Shown here one piece after another: positions 33,842 through 42,436 of a stretch of 64,000 bases of DNA. The notes beneath the pieces were generated by a model, which did not search any database, was not told the DNA's origin, and saw nothing but the letters and a program-made list of their open reading frames with translations. The DNA lies in NCBI RefSeq assembly GCF_009650095.1, contig NZ_CP045915.1:3844001-3908000 (forward strand). The letters are read 5' to 3'. Each line of letters starts with the position of its first letter. Position 1 is the stretch's first letter. Source of the stretch: Gracilibacillus salitolerans (GTDB taxonomy: Bacteria > Bacillota > Bacilli > Bacillales > Amphibacillaceae). Position numbers and translations under genes: made by a program.

Positions 33842-34822
33842 TTATTGCCAGCCGCCTACCCCGTACTCCTCCACATTTTCTTCGTTAATAAGAAAGGTTT
33901 CTACCGGTGTTCTTTCTTCGTAATCTTCACCACTCAAAAATTGATATGCTACATCTACAGAGGATTCTCCGATTGAAATCGGGGATTGAGCACCTGTACC
34001 TACAAATGAACCACCTTCTGCAATAGCAGCTTTAGCATCCGGTGATCCGTCTACACCGTAGATCGCAATATCCTGCACATTATTTGATTTTGCTGCTGCC
34101 AAAGCACCTAATGCAGTTGGATCATTTCCACCCATTATCGCAATAATGTCAGGATGTGCCTGTAGAATATCTTCCGTAATATCAAGTGCAGTCTCTAAAT
34201 CACCTTTGGCATCCTGTTGGGCAACAATTTCAAAGTTATGACCATCAATAGCCTCCATAAACCCTTCTATTCGATCATTTATCGAATTCATCGTTGGGCT
34301 ATCGAGAACTGCTATTTCCCCACCATCAGGAAATCTTTCCACTAAGTCTTCACCTGCTACTTTTCCTGCATTCTTATTGTCAGACCCTACATATGCTGTC
34401 ACATATTCAAAATCCTTCACTTCTGTATCATAATTAATAATCGGAATGTCAGCTTCTTCTAACATTACTAATGCAGGTCTGATCCCTTCCCAATCAACCG
34501 GATTTAGAAAAATCGCGTCAATATCCTGAGCAATCATGTCCTCGATCTGGTTGATTTGTAACTCAACATCCATCGCCGGATTGGTTGTAATCAACTCATC
34601 GCCATTGGCTTCCACTTTTTCTCTAATTGCTTCCTCTAAGACTTGAAAAAAAGGATTGTTTTGCGTCATCGATGTATAACCGAAAGTATAGCTATCAGCG
34701 TTCTCTTCGCCAGCGTCATCCCCTGAATCATTCTCTCCATTAGTTTCGGTTTCCTCATTACAAGCAGCTAACAACAAAACGAATACCGATAGAAATAAAA
34801 ATAATAACCATTTTCTTTTCAT
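33842..34822 (-). CDS. Periplasmic-binding-protein-type sugar lipoprotein (RbsB type)
   Basis: A 326-residue lipoprotein; the signal peptide ends in LLLAAC followed by an acidic Gly/Asp/Glu linker. The body is a Peripla_BP_4 domain: YTFGYTSMTQNNPFFQVLEEA at the start, DIDAIFLNPVDWEG, and GGNDPTALGALAAAKS with YGVDGSPDAKAAIA. It hands its sugar to the RbsC-type permease. It follows the DeoR regulator gene by 66 bp; an inverted repeat lies in that gap. Confidence 0.92.
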   Translation of the reverse strand: MKRKWLLFLFLSVFVLLLAACNEETETNGENDSGDDAGEENADSYTFGYTSMTQNNPFFQVLEEAIREKVEANGDELITTNPAMDVELQINQIEDMIAQDIDAIFLNPVDWEGIRPALVMLEEADIPIINYDTEVKDFEYVTAYVGSDNKNAGKVAGEDLVERFPDGGEIAVLDSPTMNSINDRIEGFMEAIDGHNFEIVAQQDAKGDLETALDITEDILQAHPDIIAIMGGNDPTALGALAAAKSNNVQDIAIYGVDGSPDAKAAIAEGGSFVGTGAQSPISIGESSVDVAYQFLSGEDYEERTPVETFLINEENVEEYGVGGWQ

Positions 34823-34854
34823 AGCTTGACCTCTCCCTTTAAAATTTTTTAATA

Positions 34855-34871
34855 AATCACGTCATGTGATT
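34855..34871. promoter_or_regulatory. Inverted repeat between DeoR and binding-protein genes
   Basis: AATCAC-GTCAT-GTGATT, six-bp arms, 33 bp upstream of the binding-protein start. It could be the operator for the transport/catabolic genes, although DeoR proteins often use direct repeats. Confidence 0.35.
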
Positions 34872-34888
34872 AATTAACGTTATCCATC

Positions 34889-35662
34889 CTATTGTAAGAA
34901 GCTGTCACATATGACAAGTTCCACTCCTAATTTCTTAATGACTATTTTCTGACTGTCAGGTGGCATTTTTTCTGTAAAAATACGGTGAATGTCGTGTAAA
35001 TCACCAATTTTATGAAGATAATTTTTTTCAAATTTAGAACTATCAATGAGCAAATTTACTTCATTCGATTGCTTCATCACCTTTTGTTTAATTTGAACCT
35101 CCAAGCTGTTCGAGTTTGTAAACCCCTTCTCTACAGAAAAACCAGAAGCAGATAGAAAGGCCTTGTCAAAATATAAATTTTCAAGGTGCGACTGGGTAAT
35201 CGGGCCAACTAGAGACCTCGTGGAATCTCGATAAATACCACCTAATAAAATCTTTTCTTTGTTCGAATCATGGATGTGAGAAACAATGTTAACCCCATTT
35301 GTTACAAGTGATATCGCCAGGTTGTTTGATAAATAACGGGGCAAATGGGAGGTTGTTGTACCAGCATCGACAAAAATAGAATCACCGTTCTGTATATATT
35401 GTGCTGCAGAATAGCCGATTGACTGTTTTTCTTTCACATATAATGTCTTGCGATGATTAAAGGTTATATCCGTATTAGCAGATAAGATAGCGCCTCCAAA
35501 AGTTCGTTTTACTAAGCCTTGGTCCTCCAGTTTTTCTAAATCTCTTCTTATCGTCATTTCTGCTACGTTAAATTTTTTGGCTAAATCATTTACTTTTACG
35601 TCTTCTTCTATTTTTAATAAGTTATAGATCTTGTATTGCCTTCGATTTAGGGTCTTTTTCAT
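34889..35662 (-). CDS. DeoR/GlpR family transcriptional regulator
   Basis: A 257-residue repressor. The DeoR helix-turn-helix is at about 1-60 (VNDLAKKFNVAEMTIRRDLE) and the sugar-phosphate-sensing isomerase-like domain at 75-240 (SIFVDAGTTTSHLPRYL, LVTNGVNIVSH, DKAFLSASGF). It probably releases its operator when the phosphorylated sugar accumulates. I choose ATG 35662 behind GAGGAA; the longer frame lacks a site. It heads the RbsBAC-kinase-aldolase gene set. A GTTCG-N13-CGAAC repeat lies 19 bp upstream (35681-35703). Confidence 0.9.
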   Translation of the reverse strand: MKKTLNRRQYKIYNLLKIEEDVKVNDLAKKFNVAEMTIRRDLEKLEDQGLVKRTFGGAILSANTDITFNHRKTLYVKEKQSIGYSAAQYIQNGDSIFVDAGTTTSHLPRYLSNNLAISLVTNGVNIVSHIHDSNKEKILLGGIYRDSTRSLVGPITQSHLENLYFDKAFLSASGFSVEKGFTNSNSLEVQIKQKVMKQSNEVNLLIDSSKFEKNYLHKIGDLHDIHRIFTEKMPPDSQKIVIKKLGVELVICDSFLQ

Positions 35663-35948
35663 GTATATATTCCTCACTTTGTTCGTTATTGTTTAAATCG
35701 AACATTTTTAAAACATTATGTGCGAGGAAGATAAAATATACTTGAAGAATAGAAAAAATCACTAACTGACTTTTGGATGTGATCTTTGGGGATTTTCCAT
35801 TGAAGTTGAACAAATACGGATACTTGTCAAGAGTTATTGATCAAATGATTGGCAATTAATTCTTTACACTTTTTTTATACTTTCTCGTCTAATTATTTAT
35901 ACCTAACGCTTATGATGAGTTTATCCACATTGAAAGGGTGATTAATAT

Positions 35949-36583
35949 ATGTCGGAAACGATTTTTAAAGCAACAAATGTTTCAAAAATATATGGCATAA
36001 ACAAAGTGCTTGATAAAGTATCGATTGAAATTAATCGAGGGATGATTTACGGATTAATCGGGGAAAATGACGCAGGGAAATCAACATTCATGTGCAAATG
36101 GGACAATCCATTGAAACACCAGCACTTTATCCAGAATTAACGGCTCGAGAGAACCTAAAAGTACAAGCGGCAAATGGTGGTGTGAGTGAAAGAGAGAGTG
36201 ATGAATTACTTCGTTTAATAAACCTTAGTCATACAGGTAAAAAGAAAGCAAAGAACTTCTCTTTAGGAATGCGACAACGTTTAGCAATTGCTTCCACACT
36301 TATTACCAATCCTGAGTTCTTAATCTTAGACGAGCCTACAAATGGACTGGATCTATCAGGAATTGTAGAAATGCGTGAAATCATTCAACGGTTTGTGTCA
36401 GAACGCGACATTACTGTCTTGCTTTCCAGTCACTTACTTGACGAACTTTCACAGGTCGCTACACATTACGGTATTTTGCATGAAAAGTTAGTTGAAAAGA
36501 TGGATGGGAAAATGGATGCAGAGCTGAATGATAATTGGTTTATTCTTAAAATCCATCTTCCCATCAATAGAATCCAATTATAA
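35949..36583 (+). pseudogene. Broken BcrA-type ABC transporter ATPase
   Basis: The first frame (35949-36140) gives MSETIFKATNVSKIYGINKV and Walker A GENDAGKST, then loses the frame. A second frame (from about 36097) resumes at IETPALYPELTARENLKVQA and continues with signature FSLGMRQRLAIASTLITNP and Walker B LILDEPTNGLD. In intact bacitracin/lantibiotic-type ATPases about 40 residues lie between these parts, so there is an internal deletion with frameshift. The C-terminus is also short by about 100 residues, and no permease gene follows. Region 36584-36771 holds nothing recognisable. Confidence 0.8.
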
Positions 36584-36771
36584 TTATTTGGGCTATTTAT
36601 TCTTCACAAGGGTGGCGAATGAGGTTATAGTTAAATTCAATTTGTAGAATCGCAATTAGAGGTAGTATAAACAGGTTTTAGAAGATCCTTTTCATTAAAT
36701 TCGTGTAGTTTTGTACTTAAAATTAACGAGGACTAACGATCAAAAAATTCAGACCATGTGTGGAGATTTTT

Positions 36772-37212
36772 TTACCATCTATAAGCACCTTCGCATGTAT
36801 TAGCCTGTGGTTCATAATAGCAATGTTGTTTATATTGCCCTGTAAATGGTTGACCGTACCAGGTAGGTGGACATTCACCAACTGGGTTAAAATACCAAAG
36901 AGAATACTTGGAAGGATGCTCTCTCCAATAGTCTAAAGTTTGTTTAGCTAATCTTTTTTCCGCACTTCTTGCTCTATTATAAAAAACATTTCCTTTTTGT
37001 ACTGCTTCAAATGAATAATTTCCACCTTGTACTTGATAAATTACATGCGATATAGCCCTTAAACCTTCAAAATCTAAGCAATCAGCTTTAAGTCGATTTA
37101 CAATTACATTACCAACCATAAGCATCCCTAGTCGCCCTTCACCTTCTGCTTCTGCCCTCATCATCCTTGCCACTAAAGCTACATCACTGTCTGTATATTT
37201 TACTCGTGCCAT
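36772..37212 (-). CDS. cwlJ: Spore-cortex lytic enzyme CwlJ
   Basis: Cell wall hydrolase of the SleB/CwlJ family, 146 residues, which degrades cortex during germination, especially with calcium-dipicolinate. The N-terminus MARVKYTDSDVALVARMMRA then EAEGEG carries the catalytic Glu (E21), and LGMLMVGNVIVNRLKADCLD plus SLWYFNPVGECPPTWYGQPF closely follow B. subtilis CwlJ by recall. There is no signal peptide, as expected for a coat-located protein made in the mother cell. AGAGG lies eight bases before ATG 37212. A sigma-E-like -10 is upstream. No gerQ is adjacent. Confidence 0.92.
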   Translation of the reverse strand: MARVKYTDSDVALVARMMRAEAEGEGRLGMLMVGNVIVNRLKADCLDFEGLRAISHVIYQVQGGNYSFEAVQKGNVFYNRARSAEKRLAKQTLDYWREHPSKYSLWYFNPVGECPPTWYGQPFTGQYKQHCYYEPQANTCEGAYRW

Positions 37213-37231
37213 TTTCATCACCTCTAAGAGA

Positions 37232-37254
37232 ATTGTATGAGAAATTCCTTTAAA
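37232..37254 (-). promoter_or_regulatory. Possible sigma-E promoter of cwlJ
   Basis: On the minus strand CATACAAT (37232-37239) matches the sigma-E -10 consensus CATACAMT; a weaker ACATTTT -35 lies about 14 bases upstream. Mother-cell expression is what is known for cwlJ. Confidence 0.4.
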
Positions 37255-37450
37255 AATGTAGACTTTATATAATTAGTTTAAAATTATTCTTGTTAAAACT
37301 TTAACAAACAGGTCAAGAATTAAATGAAGACAGATATCATTTTTGATGGTCTATTTTTTCGTAGTAAATCAATCTAGAAATATTGGCATAATATGTTAAA
37401 GTTAAAGCATTAAGATATTTAACTGAAGAAACGTACCCGTTCGTAATATA

Positions 37451-37505
37451 AGGTTAGCCAGATATTTAAAGAGTATCCTTTATTTTCTGGTTGACCTTTT
37501 TTTAT
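37451..37505 (+). terminator. Terminator-like hairpin in the left part of the IS110 element
   Basis: AGGTTAGCCAGA pairs with TCTGGTTGACCT (two non-Watson-Crick positions) around a 23-nt loop, followed by seven T. No plus-strand gene ends just before it, so it may shield the element from outside transcription. Confidence 0.5.
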
Positions 37506-37514
37506 ATGGTCTTA

Positions 37515-37700
37515 TTATAACGGTAGTCGGGGTAGAACGTCGCACCCGTGGGACTCGATCCCGTTAGCTAAACTGTTCACCCCCTACTTGTATAAACATG
37601 TTTCAGGCTGGTTGGGACAATAGATCCCGTTTAACAAGCGAACCTATGACATTACAAGAAGCCTTTAGGGGATACCGACTAATTTATTATTCTAGGAGGA
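37515..37700 (+). ncRNA. Candidate IS110 bridge RNA
   Basis: The region is too structured for plain spacer. GTAG..GGGG (37523-37532) can pair with CCCC..CTAC (37580-37587). Two similar hairpins follow the pattern TGGGAC...GATCCCGTT at 37549-37565 and 37613-37631. IS110-group elements are known to encode a bridge RNA with target- and donor-binding loops upstream of the transposase gene; position and duplicated motif fit, but loop guides were not assigned. Confidence 0.5.
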
Positions 37701-37708
37701 GATATTCT

Positions 37709-38947
37709 ATGAATCCAGTCGTTGGTCTGGATGTTTCAAAAGGGGAAAGTCAGCTCCAAGCTTTTTTAGATAAAGGTAAACCATATCGTAAAAGCTTTAG
37801 TATTAAGCATGATCTTAATGGACTAGGTAACTTACTAGAATTTCTTGAAGAAGTTGAAGACGCAGCTAATGGCAATCCACCTTCGGTAGTTCTAGAGTCA
37901 ACTGGTCACTATCATACTCCCGTTATTCAATTTTTGGAGGAACAACAGTATGTTTATATTATAGTAAATCCTCTCATTTCACATCGTGCCAAAAGTTCAA
38001 GTCTGCGTAAGGTTAAAACAGATGCTGTGGATGCCTATCACCTTTGTGAGCTGTTTTATAAAGAAGAATTAGAACCTTATAAAAAGCGAGGCATTCAGCT
38101 ATTAAACCTTCGCAATCTTACTAGACAACAGGAAAGCATTGCAGAAATATCCGCAAAAACTAAGTTGCAGCTGCACTCTTTGATGGATCAGGTATTTCCA
38201 GAATATAGAGGTGTATTTGGTAGTTTATATTCTAAGGTTTCGTTGCTTACTTTACTTGAATTCCCAACATCTGAGGCAGTTTTGAAGATGAGTGAAAGAG
38301 AATTAGCAGACAGGATTGGTGCGTTATGTAAGAGTCGTTCCGACCTCTGGGCAATAGAAAAAGCACAGAAACTAAGAGATGCAGCTCTTCGTAATCCATT
38401 TAAGAAAAACTTATACGAGAGTCATATCTTTAATCTTGAGGTGTTGGTGACGATTGTTCTTCAATACCAAGAGCATCTATCGAAAATTGCGACTGAAATA
38501 GATGCCCTCGCTAATGAAATTGAAGAATATCATATACTCCAGTCTATCCCTGGTATCGGAGAAAAAATCGCCGGCACGATTATTTCTGAAGTTGGAGAGA
38601 TAGATAGGTTCAATGATGCCAAAAAGCTCGTTGCATTTGCTGGAGTAGATCCAAGTGTTTATTCCTCTGGTAAGTTTACGGCATCCGTTAATCGAATTAC
38701 TAAACGAGGATCCAATAGACTTCGCCATGCCTTATATATGGCGGTCCAAAGTGGTATTCGAGATTCTCGTAAAAAGAAGACAACAGATGATATCATGGCA
38801 CGCAATAAAAGATTAAGAGAGTTTTACGATAAAAAACGTGAAGAAGGAAAACCCTTTAGAGTAGCAGTTATTGCATGTGTTAACAAGCTCTTACATTGGA
38901 TTTACGCTTTACTAAAAAGCAGAACTACTTTCCAAGATATAGCTTAG
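37709..38947 (+). CDS. IS110-family transposase (bridge-RNA-guided recombinase)
   Basis: A 412-residue DEDD/serine recombinase. The RuvC-like N-terminal domain carries D8 in VVGLDVSKGES, E63 in VLESTGHYHT, and D105/D108 in KTDAVDAYH. The C-terminal Tnp_IS116 domain (about 280-390) has SIPGIGEKIAGTIISEVGEI and YSSGKFTASVNRITKRGSN with the candidate catalytic Ser. A coiled-coil region lies between. I start at ATG 37709, nine bases after AGGAGG; the longer frame from 37598 runs through the structured RNA region. All catalytic residues are present, so the element may be active. Confidence 0.93.
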   Translation: MNPVVGLDVSKGESQLQAFLDKGKPYRKSFSIKHDLNGLGNLLEFLEEVEDAANGNPPSVVLESTGHYHTPVIQFLEEQQYVYIIVNPLISHRAKSSSLRKVKTDAVDAYHLCELFYKEELEPYKKRGIQLLNLRNLTRQQESIAEISAKTKLQLHSLMDQVFPEYRGVFGSLYSKVSLLTLLEFPTSEAVLKMSERELADRIGALCKSRSDLWAIEKAQKLRDAALRNPFKKNLYESHIFNLEVLVTIVLQYQEHLSKIATEIDALANEIEEYHILQSIPGIGEKIAGTIISEVGEIDRFNDAKKLVAFAGVDPSVYSSGKFTASVNRITKRGSNRLRHALYMAVQSGIRDSRKKKTTDDIMARNKRLREFYDKKREEGKPFRVAVIACVNKLLHWIYALLKSRTTFQDIA

Positions 38948-39164
38948 AAACTATATCTAACTAAATACAACAAATCCTTCCAATTACAACTAATAGGAAG
39001 GTTATTTAGCATGTTCTTTTTTAGTATATCATGGGTATTTTAATTTTTTTATTGAAAAATATTGACAAACTATTAGCTGGTTTAGTCATTCTTATAGCGC
39101 AAGCCAGTGCTACACCACAGATGAAAATGGAGCCTGTCATTTGTAATGGTTGGAGGAATAAAAC

Positions 39165-39923
39165 ATGAAAATTTTTGATTCACATTTACATATTATTGAC
39201 AAAACATTTCCATTGATTGAAAACCAAGGCTTTATTCCTGCTACTTTTACCAGTCAAGATTATCTTAACAGTGTAAAAAACTTAAATGTAGTAGGAGGTG
39301 CTGTTGTATCAGGCTCCTTTCAAGGATTTGATCAATCATATTTAGTTGACACTTTACAAACCCTTGGTAAAAATTTCGTTGGGGTAACTCAATTACCTTA
39401 CAATTCATCAGATGAGGAAATTATTAGACTAAACGAATTGGGTGTGAGAGGCATTCGTTTTAATGTAAATCGTGGAGGCTCTGAGGATATATCACATTTG
39501 GATTATTTTGCGAGAAGAGTATATGAATTGGCGAATTGGCATACAGAGCTATACATTAATACTGAATCCTTAACGGAGATAGCAACAACAGTTGAAAAGC
39601 TTCCAGCGGTTTCAATAGATCACTTGGGGTTATCAAAAAGTGGCTATCCTGCACTTTTATCTCTAGTAGAAAAAGGTGTGAAAGTAAAAGCAACTGGTTT
39701 CGGAAGAATTGATTTTGATCCAGGAGAAGCAATTCGAACTATTTATTCCATAAATCCGGATGCGCTCATGTTTGGAACAGACCTACCTTCAACAAGGGCG
39801 AAAAGACCTTTTAATATTTCAGATATAGAATTGCTTTACGATATTCTTGAGGAAGAACAAGTTAAAAAAGTTTTATATGAAAATGCTATGAAGTGGGAGT
39901 TTTACGGACGATTAGCACCGTGA
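39165..39923 (+). CDS. Amidohydrolase family protein (TIM-barrel metal hydrolase)
   Basis: A 252-residue hydrolase of the Amidohydro_2 type. The N-terminal metal motif HLH is in FDSHLHIID (residues 7-9); further ligands are likely the His in VSIDHLGLSK and the Asp in FGTDLPSTRA. The family hydrolyses or decarboxylates lactones and cyclic acids; the substrate is unknown. GGAGG precedes ATG 39165. The last seven codons and the stop lie inside a 30-bp repeat also found at 43008-43037. A TTGACA box at 39061-39066 could be the promoter. Confidence 0.82.
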   Translation: MKIFDSHLHIIDKTFPLIENQGFIPATFTSQDYLNSVKNLNVVGGAVVSGSFQGFDQSYLVDTLQTLGKNFVGVTQLPYNSSDEEIIRLNELGVRGIRFNVNRGGSEDISHLDYFARRVYELANWHTELYINTESLTEIATTVEKLPAVSIDHLGLSKSGYPALLSLVEKGVKVKATGFGRIDFDPGEAIRTIYSINPDALMFGTDLPSTRAKRPFNISDIELLYDILEEEQVKKVLYENAMKWEFYGRLAP

Positions 39924-39931
39924 TAAATTTT
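39902..39931 (+). repeat. 30-bp repeat overlapping the amidohydrolase 3' end
   Basis: Thirty bases identical to 43008-43037, containing the pairing ends ACGG and CCGT. It supplies the codons for YGRLAP and the stop TGA. It is the right half of a longer dispersed element seen at 42983 and 50737. Confidence 0.85.
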
Positions 39932-40125
39932 TCTTGAAACTATCAGTTGGTTATTGCGAAAACAGTTTGAGAATATATTAAATACAATCAGGTAACGATG
40001 CATTACCAAAGCTTTCTCTGTATGGAGGGTTGCTTTAGTAATGCAAGTTTACTTGTAATCTAATTATTGTAAACTGTATAAATAAATTCATCTTTCTATT
40101 TTAGACCAGTATGCACAAAATGAAA

Positions 40126-41097
40126 TCACTCAGCTTTTCTTACCAAAATCGAATAAGCTCCACTAAACATAGCAAATAACAGACCCGTAATAGGAAACAC
40201 AATCCAATTAATATACCACTGGCCATAAACGAAACCGCTTATTAAGAAAAAGATGACAGCTAAAGGCCAAATTATCGAAGCTACGGCACCTATGACACGA
40301 TCTTCATCTTTTTCTTTTGTTTGTTGCGAATTATCCTTTAACAGTTTATCGTATGCAGCATACATATTACCAAAATATACGAATAAATACACTGCAACTG
40401 ATACAATGGCTAACATAATAAACACACCAAAATTAGCTAAATGCTCATTAAAAGTAATCATGGTAAGAAGAACAGCTGGAGATAATATTATAAGCACAAC
40501 ACCAACAATCATGATGGTCGTAAAAGTTGGCTGGTAAGCGTCCTTCATTGTTTTAATCTTACTTTTTAAATCAATTGGTAAATCAAAATTCCCTTTCAAA
40601 CTAATAAATTTATACTTATCTAATTTCATTCCCGAATAGATAAACAAGCCGACCGCAGTCGCTACACATAATAATAGTAAAATTACTCCTATATACATTC
40701 CTGTTTCCATAGACAAGCCGTTCATGTATCCATTTTCAAATAAACCTAGCAAAAGAACAAACATGGCTGAACCGAAAATACACAAAACCGCTCCAATTCC
40801 AATCCTTTGACCTGACTTTTTACTTACCTGAAGATATTCATCCACTTCTTGCTCAGTTAATAATGGTTGTGTCACGACATCTTCTTGCGAAATGCCGAAC
40901 TCTTCGATTATTTCATCAATATTACCGAATTCCGAAATAACAATCCCAATTGCCTCATTATCCGTTTTACCAGCCAGCTTTAATTCATGATACTTCTCTT
41001 CCATATTAGCTAAAAGTTCATCCCTTAACTGCCTCATTTCAGTAGATTTAGGTAATGAAGCAAACATATTATCCACGTAATTAATAATGGTATCCAT
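40126..41097 (-). CDS. DUF1700-like membrane protein with permease-prefix domain
   Basis: A 323-residue protein: an N-terminal helical domain (about 1-75; MRQLRDELLANMEEKYHELK, IVISEFGNIDEIIEEFG), then seven or so hydrophobic segments from residue 100 onward. It begins on the last base of the PadR gene's stop (TAATG), so the two are translationally coupled. Such PadR/DUF1700 pairs are common in Firmicutes and likely respond to envelope stress, but the membrane protein's activity is unknown. Confidence 0.8.
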   Translation of the reverse strand: MDTIINYVDNMFASLPKSTEMRQLRDELLANMEEKYHELKLAGKTDNEAIGIVISEFGNIDEIIEEFGISQEDVVTQPLLTEQEVDEYLQVSKKSGQRIGIGAVLCIFGSAMFVLLLGLFENGYMNGLSMETGMYIGVILLLLCVATAVGLFIYSGMKLDKYKFISLKGNFDLPIDLKSKIKTMKDAYQPTFTTIMIVGVVLIILSPAVLLTMITFNEHLANFGVFIMLAIVSVAVYLFVYFGNMYAAYDKLLKDNSQQTKEKDEDRVIGAVASIIWPLAVIFFLISGFVYGQWYINWIVFPITGLLFAMFSGAYSILVRKAE

Positions 41098-41429
41098 TAT
41101 AGATAATCCTCCCTAATAAATTGATTAATTACTTCCTTCGTTAACTCCCACTCTCTACACTTTTCATGATAATAAAGCAACCCTGATTCGGTAATTCTAT
41201 AATACGTTCGTTTTTTTCCAAAGGTTTGCTCGTTATGAAAAGATTCAATATAACCTTTTTTCAAAAGGCGGTTAAATGCTGAATAAAGGGTGGTTTCCTT
41301 TATGACATACTTGCCATTGGATAACTCTTTGATTCTTTTTGAAATTTCATATCCATAGGACTCTTTTTCTAACAATAAATAAAGAATAATCGTATCATTG
41401 TATCCTCGAATAACATCACTACTAATCAA
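41097..41429 (-). CDS. PadR family transcriptional regulator
   Basis: A 110-residue winged-helix repressor: LLEKESYGYEISKRIKELSN, then the recognition region TTLYSAFNRLLKKGYIESFH and the wing RTYYRITESGLLYYHE. AAAGGGGG lies nine bases before TTG 41429, which I take as start; the longer TTG at 41456 precedes that site. It is coupled to the DUF1700-like gene. A perfect 23-bp inverted repeat lies 30 bp upstream and is the obvious operator candidate. Confidence 0.88.
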   Translation of the reverse strand: MISSDVIRGYNDTIILYLLLEKESYGYEISKRIKELSNGKYVIKETTLYSAFNRLLKKGYIESFHNEQTFGKKRTYYRITESGLLYYHEKCREWELTKEVINQFIREDYL

Positions 41430-41458
41430 AAAGCTGATCCCCCTTTCCACAACCAAAC

Positions 41459-41516
41459 TTACTTCACCTGTCGTAGTAATTTTAGTTTATCACAATTACT
41501 ACGACAGGTGAAGTAA
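41459..41516. promoter_or_regulatory. Perfect 23-bp inverted repeat upstream of padR
   Basis: Arms 41459-41481 and 41494-41516 are exact complements around a 12-base AT-rich spacer. The arms contain GTAGTAATT. It sits where the padR promoter should be, with the presumed -10/-35 in or near the spacer, and could bind one or two PadR dimers. No T tract follows on either strand, so it is not a terminator. Confidence 0.65.
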
Positions 41517-41544
41517 AAATTTGATTCTCAAAGTATAAAAAAAT

Positions 41545-41575
41545 AGACGGTGTGAAATATCCATTCACACCGTCT
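41545..41575 (-). terminator. Terminator after zinT
   Basis: Twelve-bp perfect stem AGACGGTGTGAA/TTCACACCGTCT, seven-base loop, ATTTTTTTATAC on the minus strand, 55 bp past the zinT stop. Confidence 0.85.
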
Positions 41576-41629
41576 TTCTCTTAAGTGAGATTATGATCAG
41601 TTAGGGTCTTACAGATGATTAAAATACTC

Positions 41630-42412
41630 CTAATGTGCCATCATTTCATGGGCGATATCATGTCCATCCATTTCTGATGGGTAGTAAGTTGGCCAGTTTG
41701 TGACCTCCTCCAATAAAGCTCCACGATCGTCACCCCAGTACAGGTGATAGTGATCAGCTTCAGTTGGATAGATACTATGATCACTAAATTGGATGTACTG
41801 TGGAAGTCCTTCAGCATCATCTTCAAGTGCAAATATGTATCTTACCCCTCTATTGCCAGCTTCATAAGTTAAAATTTCATATCCATCATTGCTGTATTCT
41901 CCAGAATTCTCTTCATCACCTTCATAAAAAGTTACCATATTTCCCTCAATAACGATTCGGTCAACATCTGTCTCATATCCTTCATCATAATATTCTCTAT
42001 ATTCCTCTGCTGTCTTCTCACCATCATGTTCTTCCTTATGTTCAAATACCTCATCAAGCGTTCCATCCAATAGATATGGATATACGGATTGCCAGTCTCC
42101 TTCCCAATCAGAAAGCGGACGATCCTCTACCTGGCTGTCTTCGAAATAACCGGCATAAATATCTTCATCATGGTTATGGCTATGATCATGATCGTCGTGA
42201 CTGTGTTCATGTTCATCATGTTCGTGTTCCTCTTCCTGTGCGTGATCTTCATGTTCTTCCTCTTCTTCAGAGGCATTTTCTGTTTCTGTCGCTGCTGATT
42301 CTGTTTCACTAACATCTGCCTCTTCTTCGGAAGACTCCTCACTTTGGCACCCTGCAAGTAGGATTATACCAACAGCTAGTACAATAAACCCTTTTGTAAA
42401 TAAAAATTTCAC
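41630..42412 (-). CDS. zinT: ZinT family zinc-binding lipoprotein
   Basis: A 260-residue lipoprotein that should bind zinc outside the membrane and help deliver it to an importer. The signal peptide ends in LLAGC. A Ser/Glu linker is followed by a His-rich stretch (HEHDEHEHSHDDHDHSHNHD, about 62-82), then the ZinT domain with DWEGDWQSVYPYLLDGTL and conserved His residues in DHYHLYWG. It starts at GTG 42412 behind AGGAGAG. A near-perfect Zur box lies 25 bp upstream, so it is made under zinc limitation. No znuABC genes adjoin it. Confidence 0.92.
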   Translation of the reverse strand: MKFLFTKGFIVLAVGIILLAGCQSEESSEEEADVSETESAATETENASEEEEEHEDHAQEEEHEHDEHEHSHDDHDHSHNHDEDIYAGYFEDSQVEDRPLSDWEGDWQSVYPYLLDGTLDEVFEHKEEHDGEKTAEEYREYYDEGYETDVDRIVIEGNMVTFYEGDEENSGEYSNDGYEILTYEAGNRGVRYIFALEDDAEGLPQYIQFSDHSIYPTEADHYHLYWGDDRGALLEEVTNWPTYYPSEMDGHDIAHEMMAH

Positions 42413-42436
42413 TTATAACACTCTCCTTCTCTTAAA

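Larger units (their letters stand above)
37440..39005 (+). mobile_element. IS110-family insertion sequence (ends approximate)
   Basis: The transposase gene at 37709-38947 is preceded by about 270 bp of structured non-coding DNA, as in IS110-group elements, which carry their bridge RNA on the left side. IS110 elements lack long terminal inverted repeats and often target duplications, so I could not fix the borders. A CCTTCC/GGAAGG hairpin at 38976-39001 may mark the right end. The copy looks intact. Confidence 0.75.

Noticed and set aside
37598-37708. Longer N-terminus for the IS110 transposase
   Set aside because: The extension lies in the structured RNA region, and the AGGAGG at 37694 points to ATG 37709, where homology begins (NPVVGLDVSK).
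39061-39160. Open stretch before the amidohydrolase as a small gene
   Set aside because: It can be read as about 30 residues ending at the next gene's ATG, but it has no start site with ribosome binding and no recognisable pattern.
42076-42312. Plus-strand frames opposite the zinT His-rich region
   Set aside because: They mirror the repetitive His/Asp/Glu codons of zinT, have no ribosome site, and show compositionally odd products; they are shadows.
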